This document shows positions 1 to 8,752 of a stretch of 64,000 nt of DNA, in pieces; position 1 is the first letter of the stretch, and every line of letters begins with the position of its first letter. The notes beneath the pieces were generated by a model. That model saw only the letters and a program-made list of their open reading frames with translations, was not told the DNA's origin and did not search any database. The stretch lies in contig NZ_JAXCLW010000002.1 of NCBI RefSeq assembly GCF_034044715.1, positions 248,001-312,000 of the forward strand, read 5' to 3'. Source of the stretch: Dongia_B soli (GTDB lineage Bacteria > Pseudomonadota > Alphaproteobacteria > Dongiales > Dongiaceae). The position numbers and the translations under genes are program-made.

Positions 1-5
1 AGAGT

Positions 6-914
6 ATGGTGAACAACCAGATCATCGACGGGCGTAAGGTAGCCAATGGCATCCTTGCCGAATTGGCCGATCAAGTGGCCGATTTGAAGAAAGCGGGCTG
101 GGGGCCGAAGCTGAATTCCATCACCATCGGCGATGTCGATGCGGTCCAGCTTTATGTGCGCAACCAGAAGCGCTCAGCCGAAAAGGCCGGGTTACTTTTT
201 GAGGAACATCATTTCCCGGCTGATACTACCCAAGAGCAGATGTTGGCCGCGATTTCGGCCATGAATGCCGATCCGCGCGTGACCGGTATCATCCTGCAGC
301 GCCCGGTGCCGCATCATCTCTCGATCAAGCAGTTGCAGGCGGCGATCCATCCGCTGAAAGACGTGGAAGGTATGCATCCGGCGTCGATCGGCAACATCGT
401 CTACAACGAAGTTGAGCTTGGCCCTTGCACGGCCATGGCGTCCGTGGAGCTGCTCAAGCGAACGGGTCTCAAGCTTGCGGGGATGGAAGTTGTGGTTGTC
501 GGCCATTCCGAAATCGTCGGCAAGCCAATCGCCTTCCTGCTCATGTCGGAAGGCGCGACCGTCACGGTCTGCCATCACATGACGCGCAATCTGTCGGTTC
601 ATAGTCGCCGCGCCGATGCCTTATTCGTGGCGGTGGGCAAGGCCGGTTTGATTTCCGGCGATATGGTGAAACCGGGTGCGGCCGTCATCGACATTGGCAT
701 CAATCAGGTGACGTTGGCGGACGGCACCACAAAGGTTGTTGGCGACGTTGATTACGAGTCGGTTCTGCCCGTCTGCGGCTGGATTACACCGGTGCCTGGC
801 GGTGTGGGGCCCGTCACCGTGTCGGTGCTGCTGCGCAATGCGGTGATCGGTGCACAGCGCCAGCGCAAACATTATGAGCGTTTGTTCGGAAGCAATCCGA
901 CCGCGGCGCAGTGA
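6..914 (+). CDS. folD: FolD-like methylenetetrahydrofolate dehydrogenase with altered active site
   Basis: The 302-residue protein has the length and full-length similarity of FolD, the cytosolic enzyme converting 5,10-methylene-THF to methenyl-THF (dehydrogenase) and then to 10-formyl-THF (cyclohydrolase). Recognisable FolD blocks are GIILQRPVP (residues 94-102, Gln98 kept), the PLKDV stretch near 116-120, GHSEIVGKP (166-174) and the C-terminal ITPVPGGVGP. Two active-site positions differ from E. coli FolD when aligned without gaps: the lysine of the YVxxK motif is Gln54, and the second Asp of KDVDG is Glu121. The dinucleotide-loop Arg of GRS is His167. The lysine is known to be needed for cyclohydrolase activity, so I infer a dehydrogenase-biased or re-purposed paralogue. 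The start ATG is 6 bases from the window edge, so its ribosome binding site cannot be judged. Confidence 0.85.
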   Translation: MVNNQIIDGRKVANGILAELADQVADLKKAGWGPKLNSITIGDVDAVQLYVRNQKRSAEKAGLLFEEHHFPADTTQEQMLAAISAMNADPRVTGIILQRPVPHHLSIKQLQAAIHPLKDVEGMHPASIGNIVYNEVELGPCTAMASVELLKRTGLKLAGMEVVVVGHSEIVGKPIAFLLMSEGATVTVCHHMTRNLSVHSRRADALFVAVGKAGLISGDMVKPGAAVIDIGINQVTLADGTTKVVGDVDYESVLPVCGWITPVPGGVGPVTVSVLLRNAVIGAQRQRKHYERLFGSNPTAAQ

Positions 915-929
915 AAGGCACACCATTGG

Positions 930-968
930 ACGGCAGAGGTTGGATAAGAGATCCGTCGTCTGCCGTTT
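930..968 (+). terminator. Hairpin after folD, possible terminator
   Basis: Arms ACGGCAGA (930-937) and TCTGCCGT (959-966) pair perfectly around a 21-base loop and are followed by only a short TTT. It begins 15 bases after the folD stop. The weak U tract makes intrinsic termination uncertain. Confidence 0.35.
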
Positions 969-1286
969 CAACTGCGGTTATACGGCCGTGTCGGAGTTGA
1001 CTTCTACCGGAGTCGTCAGGACCCGATCTATTCCTATTCTATAATTTCGTAATCGGATCATACCGATAGTTTGCTCTGTGACTAAGGTCATGGCGGCTGC
1101 ATATTATCTTATGCTAGGGTTCTTGGCACGCAACTATTGCGATTTGAGCGTAAGGCTCTGTTAATCTTTACTGCCTAGTTTTACGCCTGGATTGTTCTCG
1201 GCGGGTTTCTCAGCGTGACGGTCGGCTTGCCCTGTTCGATAGGCGAATCGACCGGCAATCTAAGCTGCCTGCGGAAGGCTTGCTGA
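967..1286. other. Intergenic region upstream of the GGDEF/EAL gene
   Basis: No gene is supported here. A TATAAT hexamer at 1040-1045 lacks a -35 at normal spacing. Directly downstream is a short inverted repeat, ATCGG (1052-1056) and CCGAT (1063-1067), which could be an operator. The promoter of the signalling gene probably lies in this region but I cannot place it. Confidence 0.4.
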
Positions 1287-3344
1287 ATGGCACAAGAGCG
1301 TATTCTTATCGCCGATGATACAGGTGACCTTGCAGGCCTCGCCGACGAGCTTCGGAATGCGGGGAAAGGCGTTCTTTCTGTCGGCGATGCGGAAGAGGCC
1401 GTCTCGCGATTGGATGATGCGGTCCCGACAATCGATCTTCTTTTGCTGAATGGCTCTCGCAGTATCGACGCGATCGCATTGCTGCGGCGCCTGCGATCGA
1501 CTGAACGTCACACCGATCTCGCAATCATCGTCGCTCTCCCGGCGAATGCCGATGAGCGCATGGCGGATGCATTCATGTCCGGCGCCAATGACTGCATCTC
1601 TTTCCCGCTCAGCCTCAAGGTTGCGATCGCGCGGTTGCAGCAGGTTATGCGTCATCATGGCGCCATCATAGACGGCCAGGAACAACGCGAACGCTTCGAC
1701 CTGGTTGTCGTCGGCTCCGGCGATGGAATTTGGGATTGGCGGCTTGATCGAGACAACCTCTACTTTTCGCCGCGCCTATTGGAACTGTTGGGGCGCTCGG
1801 AAGAGCAACGGCCGAACAGCATAGATCAATGGATTGATCTGGTTCACCCTGAAGACAGGGAGATGGTCAAGCACGACTTGCGCAACCATCTGGAAGGTAT
1901 TTCCCTCAGCTTCCGCGTCGAATGCCGGATGCAGCACCGTAACCACGCCTATCGCTGGTTCCTGATCCGCGGCGCTTCCCAGCATGACGAATTCGGCAAA
2001 GTGATAAGGGTTGCCGGCTCTTTCACGGATATCAGCGAACGAAAGCTCACGGACCCGATGACCGGGCTGCCCAACCGCCTGGTGCTCTATGACCGCATCA
2101 GTCAGGCGATTTTGCGCAGCCGCCGGAGAGGCGAAAAATTCGGTATCATCATGCTGCAAAGCGACCGCTACGAAGTCATGCGGGCGGCCTATGGACAGGA
2201 ATTCTGCGATCAGGCCCAGAAGTATATTGCACAGCGCATATCGCAATCTCTGCGCACGACGGATACGCTAACGGCCATCAGTGAGAACACGATGTGCGTT
2301 CTGGTGGATGCCATGCGTGACGATTCCGATCTGTTACGCGTCGCCCGCCGCTTGCGCGCTGCGGCCGAAGAGCCGATGACCTTGAACCAGGAAACCCTGA
2401 TGATGACGCTCAGCCTTGGCATGGCTGAGGGCCGGCCCGAGCATCAGAATGCCGAAGAACTGCTGAAAGAGGCGATGGCGGCCTTGAATACTGCCCGCTT
2501 GCAGGGCAGCGGCCAGGAAGCGATCTTCGATCCTGATTCGCAGCAGCGATCAAAAGAGCGGTTACGGCTTGAAGCGGATCTGCATTTGGCGCTGCGCCGC
2601 GACGAATTGCGCGTGCATTATCAACCGATCATTAATTTTGCCGATGGCCGGTTGGCCGGATTCGAAGCCCTGTTACGCTGGGTGCATCCGACACGCGGTG
2701 TGATTTCACCGGCCGATTTCATTCCAATGGCGGAACAGACTGGGCTGATCGTGCCCGTCGGGGCCTGGGTCTTGCAGAACGCCGCCCGGCAGATACGCGA
2801 ATGGATCGATGAGGGTGCACCGGAAAATCTCTTCGTCAGCGTCAATGTTTCCAGCCGGCAGCTCGAAGGCGGCGATCTTGCCGGCATCGTGCAGCAGGTC
2901 CTCGCGGAATATCGTCTGTCGCCGGTCAGTCTGCGCCTGGAACTGACGGAGAGCGCCATCATGCAAGATGTCAGCGCGGCGCGGGAGCTTTTGGGCAAGC
3001 TGCGGGATATTGGCTGCGGCCTGCTCTTGGATGATTTCGGGACGGGCTATTCCTCGCTCAGCCTATTGCAGGGGCTGCCCATCGACGTGCTCAAAATCGA
3101 CCAAAGCTTCATTAGATCGATGCGCGGCGATCGGGGCGGCATACGCATGGTCGAAGCGATCGTACACTTGGCGCGGCTCTTTGATCTCAAGGTCGTAGCC
3201 GAGGGTATCGAGGATGAACGGGATGAACGTCTGGCGCGTGCCTGCGGCTGCGACTTCGGCCAAGGTTGGTTGTTCGGCAAACCACGGCTGGCAGCAGATT
3301 GCTCGGATCTGCTGCACCCCCCGTTAGCCGCAGTCGGCGGATAA
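1287..3344 (+). CDS. REC-PAS-GGDEF-EAL cyclic-di-GMP signalling protein, EAL active site intact
   Basis: This 685-residue cytosolic protein has four modules in order: a response-regulator receiver-like domain (about 1-125), a PAS/PAC domain (about 140-250), a GGDEF domain (about 255-410) and an EAL domain (about 430-680). The receiver has the acidic pair in LIADDTGD, but the phospho-acceptor Asp position reads Asn (LLLLNGSRS). The GGDEF loop reads SENTM, so diguanylate cyclase activity is unlikely. The EAL domain keeps EALLRW, NVSSRQL, LELTES, LDDFGTGYSS, LKIDQSF and VVAEGIE, as expected of an active c-di-GMP phosphodiesterase. I infer a phosphodiesterase tuned by PAS input, with the degenerate GGDEF possibly a GTP or regulatory site. 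A GGAAGG ribosome binding site lies 8 bases before the ATG. The gene stands alone. Confidence 0.88.
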   Translation: MAQERILIADDTGDLAGLADELRNAGKGVLSVGDAEEAVSRLDDAVPTIDLLLLNGSRSIDAIALLRRLRSTERHTDLAIIVALPANADERMADAFMSGANDCISFPLSLKVAIARLQQVMRHHGAIIDGQEQRERFDLVVVGSGDGIWDWRLDRDNLYFSPRLLELLGRSEEQRPNSIDQWIDLVHPEDREMVKHDLRNHLEGISLSFRVECRMQHRNHAYRWFLIRGASQHDEFGKVIRVAGSFTDISERKLTDPMTGLPNRLVLYDRISQAILRSRRRGEKFGIIMLQSDRYEVMRAAYGQEFCDQAQKYIAQRISQSLRTTDTLTAISENTMCVLVDAMRDDSDLLRVARRLRAAAEEPMTLNQETLMMTLSLGMAEGRPEHQNAEELLKEAMAALNTARLQGSGQEAIFDPDSQQRSKERLRLEADLHLALRRDELRVHYQPIINFADGRLAGFEALLRWVHPTRGVISPADFIPMAEQTGLIVPVGAWVLQNAARQIREWIDEGAPENLFVSVNVSSRQLEGGDLAGIVQQVLAEYRLSPVSLRLELTESAIMQDVSAARELLGKLRDIGCGLLLDDFGTGYSSLSLLQGLPIDVLKIDQSFIRSMRGDRGGIRMVEAIVHLARLFDLKVVAEGIEDERDERLARACGCDFGQGWLFGKPRLAADCSDLLHPPLAAVGG

Positions 3345-3360
3345 TGCCGGGCGCTTCACA

Positions 3361-4473
3361 TCACGTCGAAGGCAGGCTCCCACTATCCTGCCGGTCCGTC
3401 GCATAAAATTTTTCAAAATGCGCCCAGACGCCGTCATCGCCATCCCAGCTGCCGCGGCTGGCGCCCTTGGAATATTCCGTGGCGCGCTGCTCGAAGAAAT
3501 TGGCATGTTCGACGCCGTTGAGGATTTCGACCAGCCAGGGCAGGGGATGCGGTTTTAGCTGCTGATAGCCGCTTTCGCTTTTGGCGAAATAGCCGAAGAC
3601 AGGCGTCAGCTTCAATTGGCTCAAGCGCCAGTCGGCGATATAGCGAACATAGGCGGAGATATCTTCCGGCGTCATGCCCTCGATCTTGCCCAGGCCGAAA
3701 GCCAATTCGACGAAGCGCTCTTCCAATGTGACCATGGTCCGGGCGACATCGATGATATCGTCGCGCACTGCGGGGGTGACCGCTCCCGTCTCGCGGTTCC
3801 ATTCATGGAATAGGCGGATGACGCCTTCGCAATGCAGGCTCTCGTCACGCACGGACCAGGACACGATCTGGCCCATGCCGTTCATCTTGTTATGGCGCGG
3901 GAAGTTGAGCAGCATAGCGAAACTGGCAAACAGCGCCATGCCTTCAGTAAAGGCGCCGAACATCGCCAAGGTGCGGGCGACATCTGCCACCGTGCCGACG
4001 CCGAAGGTGTGCATGTAATCCGCTTTGGCACGCATCTGCTCATAATCGCGGAAGGCAGCAAATTCGGCTTGCGGCATGCCGAGCGTTTTCAGCAGCAAGG
4101 CATAAGCATCGATATGCACCGTCTCCATATTGGAGAAGGCGGCCATCATCATCTGCACTTCCAGTGGCTGGAAGATCGGGATGTAGCGCTTCAGGTAATT
4201 GTCGCTGACCTCGACATCGGATTGCGTGAAGAAGCGAAAAATCTGGGTCAGCAGGCTGCGTTCCGTGTCTGTTACGCGATCCGATGCCCAGTCCTTGATA
4301 TCGCCGCCGAGGGGAACTTCCTCCCCCATCCAATGAATCTGCTGCTGACGCTTCCAGAAGTCATACGCCCACGGATAGCGTTCGACATCATAGGTGCCGG
4401 TTGCATTGAGAAGGCCGATCGTTCCCTTGCCGATCAGGCTGCGCGGATCGGTCTTGCCATCGATTACTGACAT
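3361..4473 (-). CDS. nrdB: Ribonucleoside-diphosphate reductase, beta subunit (class Ia)
   Basis: The protein provides the diiron-tyrosyl radical for NrdA in reducing ribonucleoside diphosphates to deoxy forms. Visible metal ligands and radical site are Asp in FTQSDVEV, Glu and His in METVHIDAY, Glu in FTEGMAL, and Glu/His in RDESLHCEG. The Tyr of METVHIDAY sits at the position of the E. coli radical Tyr122. I place the start at the ATG at 4473, giving about 370 residues beginning MSVIDGK and overlapping the nrdA stop by 10 bases. The longer reading frame to 4644 would run deep inside nrdA and adds sequence unlike any NrdB. It is co-transcribed with nrdA behind the cobalamin riboswitch. No ATP-cone domain is present on this subunit. 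Confidence 0.95.
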   Translation of the reverse strand: MSVIDGKTDPRSLIGKGTIGLLNATGTYDVERYPWAYDFWKRQQQIHWMGEEVPLGGDIKDWASDRVTDTERSLLTQIFRFFTQSDVEVSDNYLKRYIPIFQPLEVQMMMAAFSNMETVHIDAYALLLKTLGMPQAEFAAFRDYEQMRAKADYMHTFGVGTVADVARTLAMFGAFTEGMALFASFAMLLNFPRHNKMNGMGQIVSWSVRDESLHCEGVIRLFHEWNRETGAVTPAVRDDIIDVARTMVTLEERFVELAFGLGKIEGMTPEDISAYVRYIADWRLSQLKLTPVFGYFAKSESGYQQLKPHPLPWLVEILNGVEHANFFEQRATEYSKGASRGSWDGDDGVWAHFEKFYATDRQDSGSLPST

Positions 4474-6461
4474 GCCAGGCACTCCTCGTAATCGGCCCGC
4501 TCCGGTGTGGTCAAAGCGATGCCTTCGTTCTTTTTCTCCAATTGGCCAGCGAAAGCGGCGCGCTGCAGCGATTTGGAGCGGCAGTAATAGAGGCTCTTTA
4601 CGCCGCGCTTCCAGGCCGTCCAATGCAGCATATGGAGATCCCATTTATCGATATTGGCCGGCAGATAGATGTTAAGCGACTGGCTCTGGCAAATATAAGG
4701 CGCGCGGTCGGCGGCGAGATCGATGATCCATCGCTGATCGATCTCGAAGGCCGTACGGAAGACGGCCTTTTCATCTTCCGACAGGCATTCCAGATGCTGG
4801 ACCGAGCCTTCATGCTCGATGATGGACTGCCAGATTTCCGGCACGTCGAGATCCTTCTCTGCCAGCAATTTGGCGAGATGCGGATTACGCACGACGAAGG
4901 CGCCGCTCAAGGTCTTATGGGTATAGATATTGGCCGGGATCGGCTCGACGCAGGCGCTGGTGCCACCGCAGATGATGCTGATCGATGCGGTCGGTGCGAT
5001 GGCCAGTTTATGGCTGAAGCGGGCGGACATGCCGCGTTCGAGCGCATCGGGGCAGGGGCCGCGTTCTTCTGCAAGCGAGACGGAGGCGGCATCGGCGGCC
5101 CGCCGGATCTTGTTGAAGATGCGGAAGTTCATCGACTTTGCGAGCGCGCTTTCGAAGGGGATGCCATTGGCCTGCAGATATGAGTGGAAACCCATGACGC
5201 CGAGTCCGACCGAGCGTTCGCGCATCGCCGAATAGCGGGCGCGGGACATAGTGTCCGGTGCGACATCGATGAAATGGGTCAGCACATTGTCGAGGAAGCG
5301 CAAGACATCCTCGATGAAGCCCGGCTTTTCGCTCCATTGATCCCAGGTCTCGATATTGAGCGAGGCGAGACAGCAGACGGCAGTGCGTTCCTCGTCGCGG
5401 TGATCCTTGCCGGTCGGCAGTGTGATCTCGCTGCAAAGATTGGAGGTCGAGACCTTGAGGCCCAATTCACGCTGATGCTTGGGCAGCGCGCGATTGACCG
5501 CATCAATGAAGAGGAGATAGGGCTCGCCGGTCTGGAGGCGAGTTTCCAGAATGCGCTGCCACAATTGGCGCGCATCGACATGGCGCATGGTTTCGCCGGT
5601 TTTTGGGCTGATCAGGGCAAAGGACTTTCCGTCGCGAACTGCTTCCATGAAAGCGTCGGTCACATTGATGCCGTGATGCAGATTGAGGCCCTTGCGGTTG
5701 AAATCACCGCTGGCTTTGCGGATCTCCAGGAATTCCTCGATCTCCGGATGGTGGATATCAAGGTAGACGGCGGCAGAGCCACGCCGCAGCGATCCCTGGC
5801 TGATGGCCAGGGTCAACCCGTCCATCACGTGAATGAAGGGAATGATACCCGAGGTCTCGCCACTGCCTTTGACGGCTTCGCCAATTGAACGGACTTGGCC
5901 CCAATAAGTGCCGATGCCGCCACCACTGGAGGCGAGTGCTACGTTCTCATTCCAGGTCCGGACGATGCCGTCCAGCGAATCCGGAACAGCATTGAGGAAG
6001 CAGGAGATCGGCAGGCCGCGCGTCGTACCGCCATTGGATAGAATGGGTGTTGCCGGCATGAACCACAGCTGCGAGACGGCATCATAGATGCGCTGGGCAT
6101 GGGGAATGTCATCGGCAAAAGCGCAGGCGACACGCGCGAACATGTCCTGATAGCTTTCACCCGGCATCAGATAGCGATCGCGCAAGGTCGCCTTGCCAAA
6201 AGGCGTCAGCAAGTCGTCGCGTGACCGGTCAAGCTGAAGGTCTGACGGCTTGGGGGGCTGGGCCAGCGGAAAGGGAACCGGGGCGTGGCGCTGGCTGGGG
6301 CGCGGCGCCAGGGGCAGATCATTGAAAAGGGACGGCGGCATTTGCTGGGGCGTCTTCGCAGCGGCCGGTCTTGACGATGCCTGGCTGGCGCGCGGCTGAC
6401 GCACCGGTTCCGGGACGAGATGACCGTCGAGATCGAAGTCAAAGGCGAGCAAGGACGACAT
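4464..6461 (-). CDS. nrdA: Ribonucleoside-diphosphate reductase, alpha subunit, lacking a recognisable ATP cone
   Basis: This catalytic large subunit is about 665 residues. The substrate site is visible as SNLCSEI (around residue 340: the Asn, Cys and Glu of the catalytic triad). Partner cysteines lie in PISCFLN and AVCCLASLN, and a redox-active CLAC pair ends the protein. The start is the ATG at 6461, preceded by AAGAAGAGG; the frame could be read further upstream but only into the riboswitch leader. The first 90 or so residues are Pro/Ala/Gln-rich and look disordered. The usual N-terminal ATP-cone that senses dATP/ATP is not recognisable, so overall-activity feedback may be absent. nrdA is first in the nrdAB operon and its leader holds a cobalamin riboswitch, implying expression when B12 is scarce. 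Confidence 0.95.
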   Translation of the reverse strand: MSSLLAFDFDLDGHLVPEPVRQPRASQASSRPAAAKTPQQMPPSLFNDLPLAPRPSQRHAPVPFPLAQPPKPSDLQLDRSRDDLLTPFGKATLRDRYLMPGESYQDMFARVACAFADDIPHAQRIYDAVSQLWFMPATPILSNGGTTRGLPISCFLNAVPDSLDGIVRTWNENVALASSGGGIGTYWGQVRSIGEAVKGSGETSGIIPFIHVMDGLTLAISQGSLRRGSAAVYLDIHHPEIEEFLEIRKASGDFNRKGLNLHHGINVTDAFMEAVRDGKSFALISPKTGETMRHVDARQLWQRILETRLQTGEPYLLFIDAVNRALPKHQRELGLKVSTSNLCSEITLPTGKDHRDEERTAVCCLASLNIETWDQWSEKPGFIEDVLRFLDNVLTHFIDVAPDTMSRARYSAMRERSVGLGVMGFHSYLQANGIPFESALAKSMNFRIFNKIRRAADAASVSLAEERGPCPDALERGMSARFSHKLAIAPTASISIICGGTSACVEPIPANIYTHKTLSGAFVVRNPHLAKLLAEKDLDVPEIWQSIIEHEGSVQHLECLSEDEKAVFRTAFEIDQRWIIDLAADRAPYICQSQSLNIYLPANIDKWDLHMLHWTAWKRGVKSLYYCRSKSLQRAAFAGQLEKKNEGIALTTPERADYEECLACQ

Positions 6462-6583
6462 CGGTAGCCTCTTCTTGTTCTGCAATCGGGAGGCTGACCG
6501 GAGAGTCGCATGCGAAAGGCGTACCGAAAGGCAACACCTGCAAGCGGCCACAGGACACCCCGCCCCGGGGACGAAACATCGTT

Positions 6584-6780
6584 CACGGCAGGTCTCCTGG
6601 CTCGCGGGTTCTGGCCTTCGTCCCGCCTTCCCAATGCCATTGGCCGATAGCCCAAGGCATCAGTGGCTGATTTGGACGACAGCTCGCCGCTTACAGTTGC
6701 GGGGGCAGCGCCGGATTCGTCATCGCCGACTTACCGGTCTTCCCTCTTAGCTCTAGATGTAGATTTCCAGAGAACCGTGT
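6584..6780 (-). promoter_or_regulatory. Cobalamin (adenosylcobalamin) riboswitch of nrdAB
   Basis: Read on the minus strand, the conserved B12 riboswitch blocks appear in order: a CACGG P1 strand (about 6780), CTAAGAGGGAAG, the core CTGCCCCCGCAACTGTAAG followed by CGG, GCCACTGATG, TTGGGAAGGCGG, and the terminal B12 box AGCCAGGAGACCTGCCGTG, whose CCGTG closes P1 with CACGG. The family represses downstream genes when adenosylcobalamin binds. The 120 bases from here to the nrdA start contain a G-rich CGGGGTGTCC element also present in the metE leader, probably part of the expression platform. Known precedent: nrdAB control by B12 riboswitches in organisms that also have class II reductase. Confidence 0.93.
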
Positions 6781-6786
6781 TCTCAA

Positions 6787-6816
6787 GATGTAGCAGAGAG
6801 ACTGGATGGATTTCAA
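6787..6816 (-). promoter_or_regulatory. Candidate sigma70 promoter of nrdAB
   Basis: On the minus strand TTGAAA (6811-6816) and TACATC (6787-6792) are separated by 18 bases. The predicted transcription start falls about at the first base of the riboswitch P1 stem. The -35 matches consensus at 5 of 6 bases, the -10 at only 3 of 6. Confidence 0.45.
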
Positions 6817-6839
6817 TCGAATTGTTGGCCATCAAGTGT

Positions 6840-7706
6840 TCAGGCCGCCCGCTCCAAGGCCGGCTGGATACCCAAAGCATGGCAAATCGCCAGGGTCAAA
6901 GTCGGGCGGTTCAAAGTATAGAAATGAAAGTTTTGCACGCCTTCTGCGATCAACCTTTCGCACATAGAGACGGCAAGGCTGGCCGCGACCTGCCCCCGTG
7001 CATCCGACTCGTTTTCCAGCCCGTCGAAGCGGTCGATGAGCCATTTGGGTATGCTGGCGCCGCATCGCCGGGCGAAACCGGCGGCCTTGTTGAAATCGAG
7101 GATCGGCAGGATACCCGGAACCAGGGGATGGTGGATGCCGATGGCGGCAGCGGCATCCCGAAAGCGGAGAAAGACCTCCGGCTCGAAAAAGAATTGCGAG
7201 ATTGCCCTTATGGCGCCGGCATTCAACTTCTGCTTCAGATTGAAGAGGTCGGCCAGCCGGTCGTGCGACTCCGGATGGATTTCAGGATAGCAACCGACCG
7301 AAATTTCGAAATCGGCTAGGTCGCGCAGCGCTGCGACCAATTCGGCGGCATACTTGTATCCCGCCGGATGAGGGTGAAAGGGCGTGCCGGCTTCGGCCAT
7401 GTCGCCGCGCAAGGCAACGATGTGTCGGATACCCTCGGCCCACCAATGACGTGCGATGTCGAGAGTCTCGTTACGCGACAGGGCAACACAGGTAAGATGC
7501 GCCGCCGGGGTCAAAGAAGTCTGTCGCTGGACATGTGCCAACGCGATGTCGCTGCCCCGCCTTGCGCTGCCGCCGGCGCCGTAGGTTACGGAACAGAAAC
7601 GGGGTTGCAGCTTCTTCAGGCGGGTGAGCGTCTGGTCGAACTGATTCCATCCGGCGGCGTCACGCGGTGGAAATATCTCGATGGAAAAGGTGACCGCTTT
7701 GTTCAT
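6840..7706 (-). CDS. metF: 5,10-methylenetetrahydrofolate reductase
   Basis: The 288-residue flavoprotein reduces methylene-THF to 5-methyl-THF, the methyl donor for methionine synthesis. The (beta/alpha)8 family blocks are visible: FSIEIFPPRD near the N-terminus, AHLTCVALSR, IVALRGDMAE, AISQFFFEP, LVPGILPIL and the C-terminal FHFYTLNRP. Length matches bacterial MetF. A good ribosome binding site, AAAGGGAGGA, precedes the ATG. The start overlaps the stop of the upstream ArsR-methyltransferase gene by 4 bases (ATGA), so the two are translationally coupled. Its product feeds MetE (divergent, 1.6 kb away) and any MetH elsewhere. Confidence 0.96.
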   Translation of the reverse strand: MNKAVTFSIEIFPPRDAAGWNQFDQTLTRLKKLQPRFCSVTYGAGGSARRGSDIALAHVQRQTSLTPAAHLTCVALSRNETLDIARHWWAEGIRHIVALRGDMAEAGTPFHPHPAGYKYAAELVAALRDLADFEISVGCYPEIHPESHDRLADLFNLKQKLNAGAIRAISQFFFEPEVFLRFRDAAAAIGIHHPLVPGILPILDFNKAAGFARRCGASIPKWLIDRFDGLENESDARGQVAASLAVSMCERLIAEGVQNFHFYTLNRPTLTLAICHALGIQPALERAA

Positions 7707-8719
7707 GCACTCCTCCCTTTCGGTGCAGCGGTTTTGGTGGTTTTCGCGTTCCGCTTCCTGGGCGATGCTGGAGCGCTTGCGATCGCATCATTTGCCGGGC
7801 GCCGGGCGGACCATAGCACGACGGTCAGTTCGCCACCGGTCAGATGACGAGGGCGGCTTGGTACCAGCCCTGCCTTGCGATACCAGTCCGCAATCTGGCT
7901 ATCGCCGAAGCCAAGCCAGCGATGCGCCTGTTCTTCTCGCAACGCCACGAGCTCGTGGGTGGCGAAATCGACGACGACCAGTTGGCCGCCGGGCCGCAAG
8001 ACCCGCGCGGCCTCGCCCAGCACCGCATCCGGCCGGTCAGCAAAATGCAGCACCATATTCAAGGTAACGGCGTCGAAGCTCTCTTTATCGAAGGGGAGGG
8101 TCATCATATCGGCCTGCCGGACCTGACAGTGCCGATGGCCGGCACGAAAGAGATTGTGCCTAGCCACCTGGAGCATCTCGCGCGAGCGGTCGATGCCGAT
8201 CGCGGCCGGCACTTGAGCGGCCAGCAGCAGCAGCACATGGCCGGCGCCGGTGCCGATATCGAGCAGGCTAGCGATCGGCCTTCCCGAGAGCGCGGCCATC
8301 AGCTCCTTGTCGACGCGTTCCTGATCGGTATGGAGAGCCCTGATATGCTCCCAGTCGCCGGCATGTTGGCGAAAGTAATCAGCAACGCGCGTTGCCCAGC
8401 CTTCGGAGATCGATTCCAGACGCTCTAGGTCCATTGAATGGCGGCGATCTTCGGGCGGCAACAAATCGACGATCAGCCGGGCGATCTCACTGCCAGCCCC
8501 CCCTTCGGGCAAGCGATACCAGGCCCAGGGGCCTTCCTGATTCCGCTGCAGGAGATTGGCTTCGACCAGCAGTTTCAAATGCCGGGAGATGCGTGGCTGG
8601 GACTGGCCCAGAACGTCACAGAGGTCGCTGACTGTCAGTTCGGCATGCGCGCAAAGCCCCAGTATCCGCAGCCGCGTGGGCTCCGCTGCCGCTCGCAACC
8701 CTTTGAGAATGTCGTCCAT
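7703..8719 (-). CDS. ArsR-family regulator fused to a SAM-dependent methyltransferase
   Basis: The N-terminal 90 residues form an ArsR winged helix (AAEPTRLRILGLC, then VSDLCDVLGQSQPRISRHLKLL). Residues from about 145 form a class I methyltransferase with motif I LLDIGTGAGHVLLLL and the post-I acidic IGIDRS. This two-domain protein is characteristically encoded beside metF or other methionine-cycle genes in alphaproteobacteria. Binding SAM or SAH through the methyltransferase fold to control the winged helix is the likely mode, by analogy with the ArsR-type SahR regulators of methionine metabolism. Whether the domain still catalyses methylation is unknown. GGGAGG lies just before the ATG. A perfect palindrome 34 bases upstream is the probable operator, shared with divergent metE. 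Confidence 0.88.
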   Translation of the reverse strand: MDDILKGLRAAAEPTRLRILGLCAHAELTVSDLCDVLGQSQPRISRHLKLLVEANLLQRNQEGPWAWYRLPEGGAGSEIARLIVDLLPPEDRRHSMDLERLESISEGWATRVADYFRQHAGDWEHIRALHTDQERVDKELMAALSGRPIASLLDIGTGAGHVLLLLAAQVPAAIGIDRSREMLQVARHNLFRAGHRHCQVRQADMMTLPFDKESFDAVTLNMVLHFADRPDAVLGEAARVLRPGGQLVVVDFATHELVALREEQAHRWLGFGDSQIADWYRKAGLVPSRPRHLTGGELTVVLWSARRPANDAIASAPASPRKRNAKTTKTAAPKGRSA

Positions 8720-8752
8720 TCAGCCTCCCGTCACGATCATATGCATCATCAT

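Noticed and set aside
5184..5888. Long plus-strand frame inside nrdA
   Set aside because: Antisense to strongly conserved NrdA sequence; such long shadow frames are common in GC-rich genes.
6770..6784. Palindrome GAGAAC-CGT-GTTCTC as a LexA or NrdR operator in the nrdA promoter
   Set aside because: It lies downstream of the likely start site and is part of the riboswitch P1/P2 sequence (CACGG pairs with CCGTG at the B12 box end); it also does not match the direct-repeat alphaproteobacterial LexA box.
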